DNA from: Cellulomonas gilvus ATCC 13127 | GTDB lineage: Bacteria; Actinomycetota; Actinomycetes; Actinomycetales; Cellulomonadaceae | Length of the DNA: 64,000 nt | Assembly (NCBI RefSeq): GCF_000218545.1 | Contig: NC_015671.1 | Location: 372,001-436,000 of the forward strand | Direction of reading: 5' to 3' | In this document: one piece after another, positions 55,958 to 64,000 of the stretch | How the letters are laid out: the number at the start of each line of letters is the position of its first letter | How positions within the stretch are numbered: the first letter of the stretch is position 1 | Notes under the pieces: model-generated | What the model saw: only the letters and a program-made list of their open reading frames with translations | Told to the model about the DNA's origin: nothing | Database searches by the model: none | Made by a program: the position numbers and the translations under genes

Positions 55958-57193
55958 GTGGAGGGTATCGACGGCCTCGCCCTGCTGCTCGCAGGGCTGA
56001 TCGGCGTCCTGGTCGGTGCGGGCGCGGTGCTGGCGTTCCGCTGGAGCGAGCGCGTGCAGCACACGGTTCCGCACGCCCCGGCGCCGGAGGTCGACGACGG
56101 CCTGGTGCGGACGCTCGCGGTGCTGCGGTCGGCCGCGGTGGTGCTGGACCCCGACGACGGCGTGGTGCGGGCGAGCGCGCCCGCCTATGCGATGGGCCTG
56201 GTCCGGGAGGGCCGCATCGCGGTGCCCGCGGTGCGCGACCTGGTGGCGCAGGTGCGCCGTGACGGCGTGATCCGGGACGAGGAGCTCGAGGTCCCCCGCG
56301 GCCCGTCGAGCCGCGGCACGCTGCTGGTGCAGGTGCGCGTCGCGCAGGTCAGCGGCCGGCACCTGGTGGTGCTCGCGGAGGACATGACGCAGGCGCGACG
56401 CCTCGAGGCGATCCGGCGCGACTTCGTCGTCAACGTCTCGCACGAGCTCAAGACGCCGGTCGGTGCGCTGTCGCTGCTGGCGGAGACGGTGCAGGAGGCC
56501 GCCGACGACCCCGAGGCCGTACGCCGGTTCGCCGCGCGCATGCAGTCGGAGGCGCAGCGGCTCTCGGCGCTGGTGCACGAGATCATCGAGCTGTCGCGGC
56601 TGCAGGTGGCCGGTGCGCTGGGCCCGGGCGCGATGGTCGACGTGGACGCGGTGGTCGCCGAGGCCGTCGACCGCGCGCGCACGACGGCCGCGGCCAAGCA
56701 CGTGCGGATCAGCGTGGGCGGGGACACGGGCGTGCAGCTGTTCGGCAACCACGACCTGCTGGTGACCGCGGTGCGCAACCTGCTGGACAACGCGGTCGCG
56801 TACTCGGGCGAGGCGGCGCACGTGGGCGTCGGCGTCCGGGCCCGCGGTGACCTGGTCGAGCTCGCGGTGGTCGACGAGGGCATCGGCATCTCGGCCGCCG
56901 AGCAGGAGCGCGTGTTCGAGCGGTTCTACCGCGTGGACCCGGCCCGGTCGCGTGCCACGGGCGGCACGGGCCTGGGCCTGTCGATCGTCAAGCACGTCGC
57001 GGCCGACCACGGCGGCGAGGTCACGGTGTGGTCGCAGCCGGGCCGCGGCTCGACGTTCACCATGCGCCTGCCCCGTGTCCCGAGCGCGGCGCTGCTCGAG
57101 CCGCCCGGCGCCCCCGACCAGACCGCCGACCCGGCGTCGCCCGACGCCGAGCCTGACCAGGGAGAGAACGTGCAGCACCGGAGCGCCTCATGA
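55958..57193 (+). CDS. senX3: SenX3/PhoR-type sensor histidine kinase
   Basis: The 411-residue protein has one N-terminal membrane helix (LALLLAGLIGVLVGAGAVLAF in part), a PAS-like domain (about 48-140), the dimerisation box VSHELKTP with phospho-His H162 and an ATPase domain with N, G1 and G2 boxes (NLLDNAVAYSG, VVDEGIGIS, GGTGLGLSIVKHV). A single span and no large external domain indicate it senses phosphate through PhoU and Pst. Its stop overlaps regX3. Confidence 0.93.
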   Translation: MEGIDGLALLLAGLIGVLVGAGAVLAFRWSERVQHTVPHAPAPEVDDGLVRTLAVLRSAAVVLDPDDGVVRASAPAYAMGLVREGRIAVPAVRDLVAQVRRDGVIRDEELEVPRGPSSRGTLLVQVRVAQVSGRHLVVLAEDMTQARRLEAIRRDFVVNVSHELKTPVGALSLLAETVQEAADDPEAVRRFAARMQSEAQRLSALVHEIIELSRLQVAGALGPGAMVDVDAVVAEAVDRARTTAAAKHVRISVGGDTGVQLFGNHDLLVTAVRNLLDNAVAYSGEAAHVGVGVRARGDLVELAVVDEGIGISAAEQERVFERFYRVDPARSRATGGTGLGLSIVKHVAADHGGEVTVWSQPGRGSTFTMRLPRVPSAALLEPPGAPDQTADPASPDAEPDQGENVQHRSAS

Positions 57194-57915
57194 CCCGCAT
57201 CCTCCTCGTCGAGGACGAGGACTCCTACCGCGAGCCCCTGACGTACGTGCTCGAGCGCGAGGGGTTCGACGTGGTGCAGGCCGCGACGGGCCCGGACGCG
57301 CTCGACCGGTTCGACGAGGGCGGTGCGGACCTGGTGCTCCTGGACCTCATGCTGCCCGGGCTGCCGGGGACCGAGGTGTGCCGCCGCCTGCGTGCGGTGA
57401 GCGACGTGCCGGTCATCATGCTGACCGCCAAGGACGACGAGATCGACAAGGTCGTCGGGCTCGAGCTGGGCGCCGACGACTACGTGACCAAGCCGTACTC
57501 GTCGCGTGAGCTGATCGCCCGGATCCGCGCGGTGCTGCGCAGGCGGGGCGTCGCGTCGGCCGCGCCCGCGGCGGCCGAGCCCGAGGAGCCGGACGACGAC
57601 CAGCTCGCGGCCGGCCCCGTGCGGATGGACGTCGAGCGGCACACGGTGCGCGTGCGCGGCGAGCTCGTGTCCTTCCCGCTCAAGGAGTTCGAGCTGCTCG
57701 AGATGCTGCTGCGCAACGCGGGCCGGGTGCTCACGCGCGGTCAGCTCATCGACCGCGTGTGGGGCTCGGACTACGTGGGCGACACCAAGACGCTCGACGT
57801 CCACGTCAAGCGCGTGCGGGCCAAGATCGAGGAGGAGCCGGCCGCGCCGACCCTCCTGGTGACGGTCCGTGGGCTCGGCTACAAGCTGGAGGACGCCCCG
57901 GTCACGGACGTGTGA
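57190..57915 (+). CDS. regX3: RegX3/PhoP-type OmpR-family response regulator
   Basis: ATG 57190 overlaps the kinase stop by 4 bp. The 241-residue protein has a receiver domain with acidic pocket (E8, D9), phospho-acceptor D52 in LVLLDLMLPG and K101 in VTKPYS, then an Ala/Glu-rich linker and a winged HTH (LVSFPLKEFELLEMLLRNAG, IDRVWGSDYVGDTKTLDVHVKRVR in part). It activates phosphate-starvation genes by binding GTTCACC direct repeats such as those before pstS. Confidence 0.95.
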   Translation: MTRILLVEDEDSYREPLTYVLEREGFDVVQAATGPDALDRFDEGGADLVLLDLMLPGLPGTEVCRRLRAVSDVPVIMLTAKDDEIDKVVGLELGADDYVTKPYSSRELIARIRAVLRRRGVASAAPAAAEPEEPDDDQLAAGPVRMDVERHTVRVRGELVSFPLKEFELLEMLLRNAGRVLTRGQLIDRVWGSDYVGDTKTLDVHVKRVRAKIEEEPAAPTLLVTVRGLGYKLEDAPVTDV

Positions 57916-57960
57916 CGCGGGCCACGCGACGCGCGGACGACGAGGGGTTCGTCGGCGAGC

Positions 57961-58000
57961 GTTCACCCGGGGTTCACCCGCTGCCCGGTGCGCGGTCACC
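57961..58000 (+). promoter_or_regulatory. PHO box array upstream of pstS
   Basis: GTTCACC at 57961-57967 and 57972-57978 are spaced by exactly 11 bp, and GGTCACC at 57994-58000 keeps the same phase two units on. The array ends 65 bp before the pstS start, on its coding strand, and is the best PHO box in the window. Confidence 0.82.
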
Positions 58001-58065
58001 CCCGCCCGGCAACCTGCGGTCTGCGCACACACCCGTGCGCACCAGATCGACAGGACGGACCCACT

Positions 58066-59178
58066 GTGAAGCTCTCCCTCCACGGCCGTGTCGGCGCGGT
58101 CGCGCTCGTCGGCGCACTGGCGCTCACGCTCACGGCCTGCGGATCGGACGACCCCATCGGCAACGGCGCCACCAACGGCAGCCCCACCGAGGGCGAGGCG
58201 CCCTCGGGCCTGTCCGGCGAGCTCAGCGGCGCCGGTGCCACGTCGCAGGAGAAGGCGATGGACGCCTGGCGTGCCGGCTTCCAGTCGCTCAACGCCGACG
58301 TCTCGGTGAACTACGACCCGGTCGGCTCCTCCGGTGGCCGCCAGCAGTTCATCGACGGTGGCGTGGCGTGGGCGGGCTCGGACTCGGCGCTCAAGCCCGA
58401 GGAGATCGACGCCGCGGCGGAGCGCTGCGAGGCCATCGACATCCCCGTGTACATCAGCCCGATCGCGGTGGTCTTCAACCTCGAGGGCGTCACCTCGCTC
58501 AACCTCTCGGCCGAGACGATCGCGAACATCTTCGCAGGCAAGATCACGTCCTGGGACGACGCGGCGATCAAGGCCGACAACCCTGACGTCGAGCTGCCCG
58601 CGACGGCGATCACGCCCGTGCACCGCTCGGACGGCTCGGGCACGACGAAGAACTTCACCGACTACCTGAACAAGGCGGCCGGTGGCGCATGGGCCGACGA
58701 GGCGGCCGACGACTGGCCGCTCGAGGGCGGCGAGTCGGGCAACGGCACGTCGGGCCTGATCCAGGCCGTCCAGGCGGGCCAGGGCACGATCGGCTACGCG
58801 GACGAGTCCGCCGCCGGCTCGCTCGGCAAGGTCTCGATCAAGGTGGGCGACGCGTTCGTCGCGCCGACCGCCGAGGCCGCGGGCGCCGCGCTCGCCGCGT
58901 CCCCGCGTGAGGAGGACCGCGCCGAGCACGACATCGCGATCAAGGTCGACCGGACCACGACCGCCGCGGGCGCCTACCCGCTGATCCTCGTGTCCTACGC
59001 GGTCGCGTGCCTGGAGTACGAGGACGCGGAGACGGCCGACCTGGTCAAGGGCTTCCTCGGCTACATGGTGAGCGACGAGGGCCAGGCGGCGTCGCAGCAG
59101 GCCGCGGGCTCGGCCCCGCTGCCCGCCGAGCTCGCCGCGGACGCCAAGGCCGCGGTCGAGGCGATCGCCGGCGCCTGA
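58066..59178 (+). CDS. pstS: PstS, phosphate-binding lipoprotein
   Basis: GTG 58066 gives 370 residues. The lipobox LTAC near residue 25 marks a lipoprotein, and the mature part has the phosphate-site motifs LSGAGATSQ, DPVGSSGGRQQFIDG and RSDGSGTTKNFTDYL. It captures phosphate outside the membrane and delivers it to PstCA. A stem-loop separates it from pstC, which should leave more pstS than pstC message. Confidence 0.96.
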   Translation: MKLSLHGRVGAVALVGALALTLTACGSDDPIGNGATNGSPTEGEAPSGLSGELSGAGATSQEKAMDAWRAGFQSLNADVSVNYDPVGSSGGRQQFIDGGVAWAGSDSALKPEEIDAAAERCEAIDIPVYISPIAVVFNLEGVTSLNLSAETIANIFAGKITSWDDAAIKADNPDVELPATAITPVHRSDGSGTTKNFTDYLNKAAGGAWADEAADDWPLEGGESGNGTSGLIQAVQAGQGTIGYADESAAGSLGKVSIKVGDAFVAPTAEAAGAALAASPREEDRAEHDIAIKVDRTTTAAGAYPLILVSYAVACLEYEDAETADLVKGFLGYMVSDEGQAASQQAAGSAPLPAELAADAKAAVEAIAGA

Positions 59179-59186
59179 CGAAGCAG

Positions 59187-59230
59187 TCGGTGGCCGGCCC
59201 GTCCCGGGGGGGACGCGGGCCGGCCACCGA
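59187..59230 (+). terminator. stem-loop between pstS and pstC (attenuator/RNA stabiliser)
   Basis: TCGGTGGCCGGCCCG (59187-59201) pairs perfectly with CGGGCCGGCCACCGA (59216-59230), and the loop adds a GTCCC/GGGAC stem. It lies 9 bp after the pstS stop and has no T run, which fits partial termination or 3'-end protection. Confidence 0.7.
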
Positions 59231-59314
59231 CGATCTCGTCGGGCGGCGCGCCACCGGGCGCACGCCGCGACGGGAGTCCCCCCGCCGTCCTCCCCACCCC
59301 TTGCAGGAGCACAT

Positions 59315-60331
59315 GTGACTGCCACCTCCAGCCCCGCGGACGCGGGCACCGCCCCGGGCGGCCCCCCGGCCGGCCGTCGACGCCTGCTGGGCCGGCGTCG
59401 GGTCATCGATCGTGGCGCGAGCAAGGCCTTCCGCTGGACCGCGACCGGCGCCGGAGCGCTGATCCTCGTGGTGCTCGCGGCCGTCGCGGTCTTCCTCGTC
59501 GTGAAGGCGGTGCCGGCGCTGTCGGCCTCGTCCTCGGAGCTGGTCGACAAGGTCAGCTTCATGCGGAACTCGTCGTCGCTGCTCGACTACGTCGGCCCGC
59601 TCGTCTTCGGCACCGTCCTGGTGGCCGTGATCGCGCTCGCGCTGGCGGTGCCGGTGGCCATCGGGATCGCGCTGTTCATCTCGCACTACGCGCCCCGGCG
59701 GCTCGCGTCGGGGCTCGGCTACGTCGTCGACCTGCTCGCGGCGGTGCCGTCGGTGGTCTACGGCCTGTGGGGCGCGCTGGTCCTGGCGCCGCTCGTGCAG
59801 CCGCTGTGGGTGTGGCTCAACACGTTCCTCGGCTGGATCCCGCTGTTCGGCGGTGAGGTCTCCCCGACGGGCCGGGTGACCCTGACCGTGGGCGTCGTGC
59901 TCGCGGTCATGATCCTGCCGATCATCACCGCGGTGTGCCGGGAGGTCTTCCTCCAGACGCCGCGCCTGCACGAGGAGGCGGCGCTCGCGCTCGGCGCGAC
60001 CCGCTGGGAGATGATCCGGCTGACGGTCCTGCCCTTCGGCCGCTCGGGTGTCGTCTCCGCCGCGATGCTGGGCCTCGGGCGAGCGCTGGGCGAGACGATG
60101 GCCGTCCTGATGATCATCTCGCAGGGCTTCCTGTACTCGTTCAAGCTCCTGGTCGCGGGTCAGCAGCAGACCATCGCCGCGAACATCGCGGCGCAGTTCC
60201 CCGAGGCCAGCGACATGGGCATGTCGGTCCTCATCGCGACCGGCCTCGCGCTGTTCGTCATCACGCTCGTGGTCAACATGGGCGCCCGCGCGATCGTCGC
60301 GCGGCGCAAGGACTTCTCGGGGGCGAACTGA
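59315..60331 (+). CDS. pstC: PstC, phosphate ABC transporter permease
   Basis: The GTG 59315 product is 338 residues with a 45-residue cytoplasmic N-terminus and about six membrane spans. The coupling motif EEAALALGATRWEMIRLTVLPFG is in the last cytoplasmic loop (only part shown), followed by GLGRALGETMAVLM. It pairs with PstA. The stop overlaps the pstA ATG by one base. Confidence 0.96.
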   Translation: MTATSSPADAGTAPGGPPAGRRRLLGRRRVIDRGASKAFRWTATGAGALILVVLAAVAVFLVVKAVPALSASSSELVDKVSFMRNSSSLLDYVGPLVFGTVLVAVIALALAVPVAIGIALFISHYAPRRLASGLGYVVDLLAAVPSVVYGLWGALVLAPLVQPLWVWLNTFLGWIPLFGGEVSPTGRVTLTVGVVLAVMILPIITAVCREVFLQTPRLHEEAALALGATRWEMIRLTVLPFGRSGVVSAAMLGLGRALGETMAVLMIISQGFLYSFKLLVAGQQQTIAANIAAQFPEASDMGMSVLIATGLALFVITLVVNMGARAIVARRKDFSGAN

Positions 60332-61284
60332 TGACCGCCGTCCAGGACGCTCCCGTCGTGGAGCCGGTCGACCTGGGTGCGCTGCTGCGCACCGTGGACA
60401 CGAGCCGTCAGCGCAAGGACCGCACCATGCGGTGGCTCATCACCGGGGCGTTCCTCCTGGCGATGCTCCCGCTGGCCTCGGTCGCGTGGACCGTCATCTC
60501 GCACGGCATCGAGCGGTTCGACGCGTACTTCCTCACGCACTCGATGCGCGGCGTGTTCGGCGGGATGGACGCCGGCGGCGTCTACCACGCGATCGTCGGG
60601 ACCGTGGAGATCACGCTGTTCGCGGCGCTCATCTCGGTGCCGATCGGCCTGCTCACCGCGATCTACCTGGTCGAGTACGGACGCGGCCACCTCGCGCGGG
60701 CGGTCACGTTCTTCGTCGACGTCATGACGGGCATCCCGTCGATCGTCGCGGGTCTGTTCGCCTATGCGCTGTTCGCGGTGCTGCTCGGGCCCGGTGTCCG
60801 GATGGGCGTGGTCGGCTCGGTCGCGCTCTCGGTGCTGATGATCCCGGTGGTGGTGCGCTCGAGCGAGGAGATGCTGCGCCTGGTGCCCAACGAGCTGCGC
60901 GAGGCCGCGCTCGCCCTGGGCGTGCCGCGCTGGCTCGTCGTGATCAAGGTGGTGCTGCGCACCGCGGTCGCGGGCATCGTGACCGGCGTGATGATCGCCG
61001 TCGCGCGCGTCATCGGCGAGACCGCACCGCTGCTCATCACGGTGGGCGTGGCCGACTCGATCAACTTCAGCCTGTTCGAGGGCCGCATGATGACGCTCCC
61101 GGTGTACGTCTACCGGCAGTTCCAGCAGGGCCTGATCCCCTGCACGCCCGACGACACCGCGTGCATCGCGACCGTCGCCTACGACCGGTCCTGGGCGGCC
61201 GCACTGACGCTGATCCTCGTCGTCATGCTGCTGAACCTCGTCGCCCGGCTCGTCACCCGCTTCTTCGCTCCCAAGACCATCTGA
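60331..61284 (+). CDS. pstA: PstA, phosphate ABC transporter permease
   Basis: The 317-residue protein has six membrane spans, the [19 protein letters not shown] coupling helix and the [12 protein letters not shown] motif after it. It forms the membrane channel with PstC and contacts PstB. It is translationally coupled to pstC; pstB follows after 10 bp. Confidence 0.96.
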   Translation: MTAVQDAPVVEPVDLGALLRTVDTSRQRKDRTMRWLITGAFLLAMLPLASVAWTVISHGIERFDAYFLTHSMRGVFGGMDAGGVYHAIVGTVEITLFAALISVPIGLLTAIYLVEYGRGHLARAVTFFVDVMTGIPSIVAGLFAYALFAVLLGPGVRMGVVGSVALSVLMIPVVVRSSEEMLRLVPNELREAALALGVPRWLVVIKVVLRTAVAGIVTGVMIAVARVIGETAPLLITVGVADSINFSLFEGRMMTLPVYVYRQFQQGLIPCTPDDTACIATVAYDRSWAAALTLILVVMLLNLVARLVTRFFAPKTI

Positions 61285-61294
61285 GGACCCCCCC

Positions 61295-62074
61295 ATGGCT
61301 CAGCGCATCGACGTCAAGGACCTGAACATCTACTACGGCGACTTCCGCGCCGTGGCCGACGTGGAGATGTCGGTCGAACCTCGCTCCGTCACCGCCTTCA
61401 TCGGCCCGTCGGGCTGCGGCAAGTCCACGTTCCTGCGGACCCTGAACCGCATGCACGAGGTCATCCCCGGCGCGCGCGTCGAGGGCCGGGTCGAGGTGGA
61501 CGGCATCGACCTGTACGCCCCGGACATCGACCCGGTCGCGGTCCGCCGTCAGGTCGGCATGGTCTTCCAGCGCCCCAACCCGTTCCCGACGATGTCGATC
61601 GCGGAGAACGTGCTCGCGGGCGTGCGCCTGAACAACCGGCGCATCTCCAAGGGCGACGCGCAGGACGTGGTCGAGCGCTCGCTGCGCGGCGCGAACCTGT
61701 GGAACGAGGTCAAGGACCGGCTCGACCGGCCGGGCTCCGGGCTCTCGGGCGGCCAGCAGCAGCGCCTGTGCATCGCGCGCGCGATCGCCGTCAAGCCCCA
61801 GGTGCTGCTCATGGACGAGCCGTGCTCCGCTCTGGACCCGATCTCGACGCTCGCGATCGAGGACCTCATCGCCGAGCTCAAGGCCGAGTACACGATCGTG
61901 ATCGTCACGCACAACATGCAGCAGGCGGCGCGGGTGTCCGACCGCACCGCGTTCTTCAACCTCGCGGCGCAGGGGCAGCCGGGCAAGCTCGTCGAGATCG
62001 ACGACACGTCGCTCATCTTCTCCGCGCCCAAGGAGCAGGCCACCGAGGACTACATCTCCGGCCGCTTCGGGTGA
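61295..62074 (+). CDS. pstB: PstB, phosphate ABC transporter ATPase
   Basis: The 259-residue ATPase has Walker [10 protein letters not shown], the Q-loop [10 protein letters not shown], the signature LSGGQQQRL, Walker [14 protein letters not shown] and the switch His in VTHNMQQA. It powers phosphate import. It is the last pst gene, followed by a hairpin. Confidence 0.98.
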   Translation: MAQRIDVKDLNIYYGDFRAVADVEMSVEPRSVTAFIGPSGCGKSTFLRTLNRMHEVIPGARVEGRVEVDGIDLYAPDIDPVAVRRQVGMVFQRPNPFPTMSIAENVLAGVRLNNRRISKGDAQDVVERSLRGANLWNEVKDRLDRPGSGLSGGQQQRLCIARAIAVKPQVLLMDEPCSALDPISTLAIEDLIAELKAEYTIVIVTHNMQQAARVSDRTAFFNLAAQGQPGKLVEIDDTSLIFSAPKEQATEDYISGRFG

Positions 62075-62106
62075 CCCGTCGCGGCGTGCTGCGCCGCGCC
62101 CGGACG

Positions 62107-62144
62107 ACGAACGCCCCTCGCCGGCTGCGGCGTGGGGCGTTCGT
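62107..62144. terminator. terminator between pstB and the lipoprotein gene
   Basis: ACGAACGCCCC (62107-62117) pairs perfectly with GGGGCGTTCGT (62134-62144) around a 16-nt GC-rich loop, between convergent genes. Confidence 0.75.
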
Positions 62145-62165
62145 GGTGCGTGATCGGCGCGGGCG

Positions 62166-62690
62166 TCAGCCCTCCGTGGGCACGAGGTCCGCGTAGTCCG
62201 GCAGTCGGCCGTCCAGCACCGGGACGGTGAGCGTCTGCGAGCCGCCGACGTCGGTGCTCAGCACGACCGTGGCGACGTCACCCGGGGCGGCGGGCGTCTG
62301 CGGGACGGTGACCTCGGAGCCGCCCTGCGCATCGGCGCCCTGCAGCAGCACGGTGCCTCCCGCCGGCAGCGCGATGGTGGTCGGGTTCTCGGGCTCGTCG
62401 CCCGCGGCGGCGTCGGCCGGGAGGAACGCGACCGTGAGCGTCGTGTCCTGGTCGCCGTCGTTGGTGAACGCCCCGAGCAGGACACCGGGGCTGTCCTGCG
62501 CCTGCGTGACCAGCAGCAGGTTCGTCGCGCGGACGTCGCCCACCGTGGCACGCACGCCGTCGGACGCGCTGTACTCAGCCTGCGTCTGGATGGGGTTGGT
62601 GGCCGAGCACCCGGTCAGGGCGAGGCCGAGCGCGAGGCCGGCAGCGGCGGCGGCGCCGCGGACCAGGGCGCGGGGGCGGGGCGAGGTCAC
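62166..62690 (-). CDS. hypothetical lipoprotein
   Basis: GTG 62690 follows AGGAG. The 174-residue product has a signal with lipobox LTGC (cleavage at Cys28) and a beta-rich mature part with an Ig-like feel (DGVRATVGDVRATNLLLVTQ, GVLLGAFTNDGDQDTTLTVAF). No function can be assigned, although similar proteins occur near carD in Micrococcales. Confidence 0.75.
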   Translation of the reverse strand: MTSPRPRALVRGAAAAAGLALGLALTGCSATNPIQTQAEYSASDGVRATVGDVRATNLLLVTQAQDSPGVLLGAFTNDGDQDTTLTVAFLPADAAAGDEPENPTTIALPAGGTVLLQGADAQGGSEVTVPQTPAAPGDVATVVLSTDVGGSQTLTVPVLDGRLPDYADLVPTEG

Positions 62691-63017
62691 GGTGACTCCT
62701 CGGGTGCGGGCGCGCGGGGCGCCTCGGCGGGGCGGGGCGCCGCCCAGCCTATCGGTCGGGCACCCGCATGACGGGCCGTGCGGGCCGTATCCGGGACGTT
62801 CGTCCGATGCGGTGGCGTCCGCGGGGGCACCGGCGCGGGCTCGTGCAGCGCGGCGACGGCGCGCGGCCCGCGGCGGGCCGACCGGGCGCCGGGGGCACCA
62901 ATGGTCGCGAGCTGGCCCCATGACCTGCGACAATGCCCCTCGCGCGCGCGTGCTCGCCCGGAAGGGCGCAGAACACGCCATGCTAGGATGAGCCCCTGCG
63001 AAAGGGGACACCTGCAG
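62691..63017. other. intergenic region with the carD promoter
   Basis: This 327-bp divergent gap holds TAGGAT at 62984-62989, a likely -10 for carD, and GAAAGGGGA near 63000, its ribosome site. The rest is GC-rich with short inverted repeats such as GGACG-TT-CGTCC. No gene was seen. Confidence 0.45.
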
Positions 63018-63503
63018 ATGACTTTCATGGTTGGGGAGACTGTTGTCTACCCGCACCACGGTGCAGCGGTGATCGAAGAGATCAAGACCCGGACCATCCG
63101 CGGCGAGGACAAGATCTACCTCAAGCTCAGGGTCGCCGACCAGGGCGACCTGACGATCGAGGTCCCGGCGGAGAACGTGGACCTCGTGGGCGTGCGTGAC
63201 GTGGTGGGCCGTGAGGGCCTGGACCGCGTCTTCGAGGTCCTGCGGGCCCCGTACACGGAGGAGCCGACCAACTGGTCCCGCCGGTACAAGGCCAACCTCG
63301 AGAAGCTCCACTCGGGCGAGATCATCCGGGTGGCGGAGATCGTGCGGGACCTGTCCCGCCGTGACGCCGACCGCGGTCTGTCCGCGGGGGAGAAGCGCAT
63401 GCTCGCCAAGGCACGGCACATCCTCGTCTCCGAGCTCGCGCTGGCCGAGCACACGGAGGAGGAGAAGGCCGAGGCCATCCTCGACGAGGTCCTCGCGTCC
63501 TGA
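63018..63503 (+). CDS. carD: CarD, RNA polymerase-binding transcription factor
   Basis: ATG 63018 gives 161 residues with a ribosome site about 10 nt upstream. The N-terminal RNAP-interaction (Tudor-like) domain begins [21 protein letters not shown], and the helical C-domain contains the [13 protein letters not shown] block with the conserved Trp that wedges into the -10 upstream edge. CarD stabilises open complexes at rRNA and other promoters and is essential in mycobacteria. ispD follows, as in many actinobacteria. Confidence 0.97.
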   Translation: MTFMVGETVVYPHHGAAVIEEIKTRTIRGEDKIYLKLRVADQGDLTIEVPAENVDLVGVRDVVGREGLDRVFEVLRAPYTEEPTNWSRRYKANLEKLHSGEIIRVAEIVRDLSRRDADRGLSAGEKRMLAKARHILVSELALAEHTEEEKAEAILDEVLAS

Positions 63504-63536
63504 CGCGGGGCATCCTCGACGACAACTGACCGGCGC

Positions 63537-64000
63537 GTGCGCGTCCTCGCCGTCCTGACGGCTGCGGGCAGCGGATCGCGGCTCGGCCACGTCATGCCGA
63601 AGGCCCTCGTCCCCCTGCGGGGCGAGGGCCTCGTCGTGCATGCGGCACGCCGCCTGCGCGCCGCGGCCGGGCCGGACGGGCGACCGCTCGTGGCGCACCT
63701 GGCCGTGACCGCACCCGCGGCGCACGTCGACGCGCTGCGGACCGCGCTGTCCGCGGCCGGGCTCGCCGACGAGCGGGTCGTGGTGGTTCCCGGAGGGGCG
63801 TCACGTCAGGCCTCGGTCGCCGCGGGGCTGGCCGCGCTGGCCGTCGCGGCAGGGCCGCGCGGCCCCGACCCGGACGACGTGGTGCTGGTGCACGACGCGG
63901 CGCGCCCGTTCGTGCCGCCCGCGCTCGTCGCGAGCGTCGCCGCGGCCGTGTCCGGGGGGCACCCCGCGGTCGTGCCCGGGCTGCCGGTCACCGACACGGT
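63537..64000 (+). CDS. ispD: IspD, 2-C-methyl-D-erythritol 4-phosphate cytidylyltransferase (cut by the window end)
   Basis: The likely start is GTG 63537, 33 bp after carD; 154 codons are present and the C-terminus is outside the window. The CTP-binding signature is GSGSRLGHVMPKAL, and VLVHDAARPFVPP is the second family block. It makes CDP-methylerythritol in the non-mevalonate isoprenoid pathway. Confidence 0.93.
   Translation, partial: MRVLAVLTAAGSGSRLGHVMPKALVPLRGEGLVVHAARRLRAAAGPDGRPLVAHLAVTAPAAHVDALRTALSAAGLADERVVVVPGGASRQASVAAGLAALAVAAGPRGPDPDDVVLVHDAARPFVPPALVASVAAAVSGGHPAVVPGLPVTDT

Noticed and set aside
57916..58065. A separate small gene between regX3 and pstS
   Set aside because: The frames there are shadows; the interval is explained by the PHO boxes and the pstS leader.

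Overview
The window comes from a very GC-rich (low-to-mid 70 percent) Gram-positive actinobacterium, most likely in or near the Cellulomonadaceae (Micrococcales). I infer this from the mycothiol enzyme MshA, Lsr2, CarD, RegX3/SenX3, an FtsH-FolE-FolP-FolBK order, xylose catabolism genes and many GTG starts. No rRNA, tRNA or CRISPR was seen. Almost all of it is orderly chromosomal core; the only clear mobile DNA is one intact IS481-family element.

Layout. 1-5 kb: a secreted subtilisin (cut by the window edge), a VanY-like carboxypeptidase, a truncated NTPase and an OsmC protein. 4.8-7.2 kb: feoABC iron(II) uptake under an IdeR/DtxR-type operator. 7.3-12.8 kb: a large FAD/Fe-S dehydrogenase, a PNPOx-like protein, a thiamine-binding protein and an unusual nuclease-like plus RAMA-like protein. 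12.8-18.3 kb (minus strand): hydrolase, MDR oxidoreductase, mycothiol-dependent isomerase-like protein, metX and metY. 18.3-25 kb: NlpC/P60 hydrolase, ppa, dacB, a zinc metalloprotease, tilS, hpt. 25-36 kb: ftsH, folE, an acyltransferase, folP, a folB-folK fusion, DUF3180, two PH-domain membrane proteins, a DUF2520 protein. 35-39.4 kb: panC, panD, nadB, nadC. 39.4-43.8 kb: a beta-propeller protein, the IS, tandem palindromic repeats, and a sigma factor with a membrane partner. 43.9-46 kb: lysS, a small membrane protein, lsr2. 46-50 kb: xylBA and divergent xylR. 50-54 kb: lactonase, GH114 enzyme, mshA. 54-62 kb: gpmA and the phosphate regulon (phoU, senX3-regX3, pstSCAB). 62-64 kb: a lipoprotein, carD and the start of ispD.

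How it works together. Many genes overlap by 1 or 4 bp, so translational coupling is common (feoABC; ftsH-folE; folP-folBK-DUF3180; PH pair-DUF2520-panC-panD-nadB; senX3-regX3; pstC-pstA). Many first genes have a TANNNT-like hexamer 6-7 nt before the start codon and no Shine-Dalgarno, the pattern of leaderless transcripts. The phosphate genes carry 11-bp-spaced GTTCACC direct repeats (PHO boxes), so PhoU, SenX3-RegX3 and Pst probably form one autoregulated unit.

The most unusual observations are: the IS481 insertion, whose transposase stop codon lies in the duplicated target; two 102-bp-spaced nested palindromes beside it; the protein at 11193-12842 joining a degenerate nuclease-like domain to a RAMA-like reader domain; a possible Cys-rich leader peptide before metY; and a truncated NTPase with Arg in place of the Walker A Lys. 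I do not see a complete new multi-gene system.
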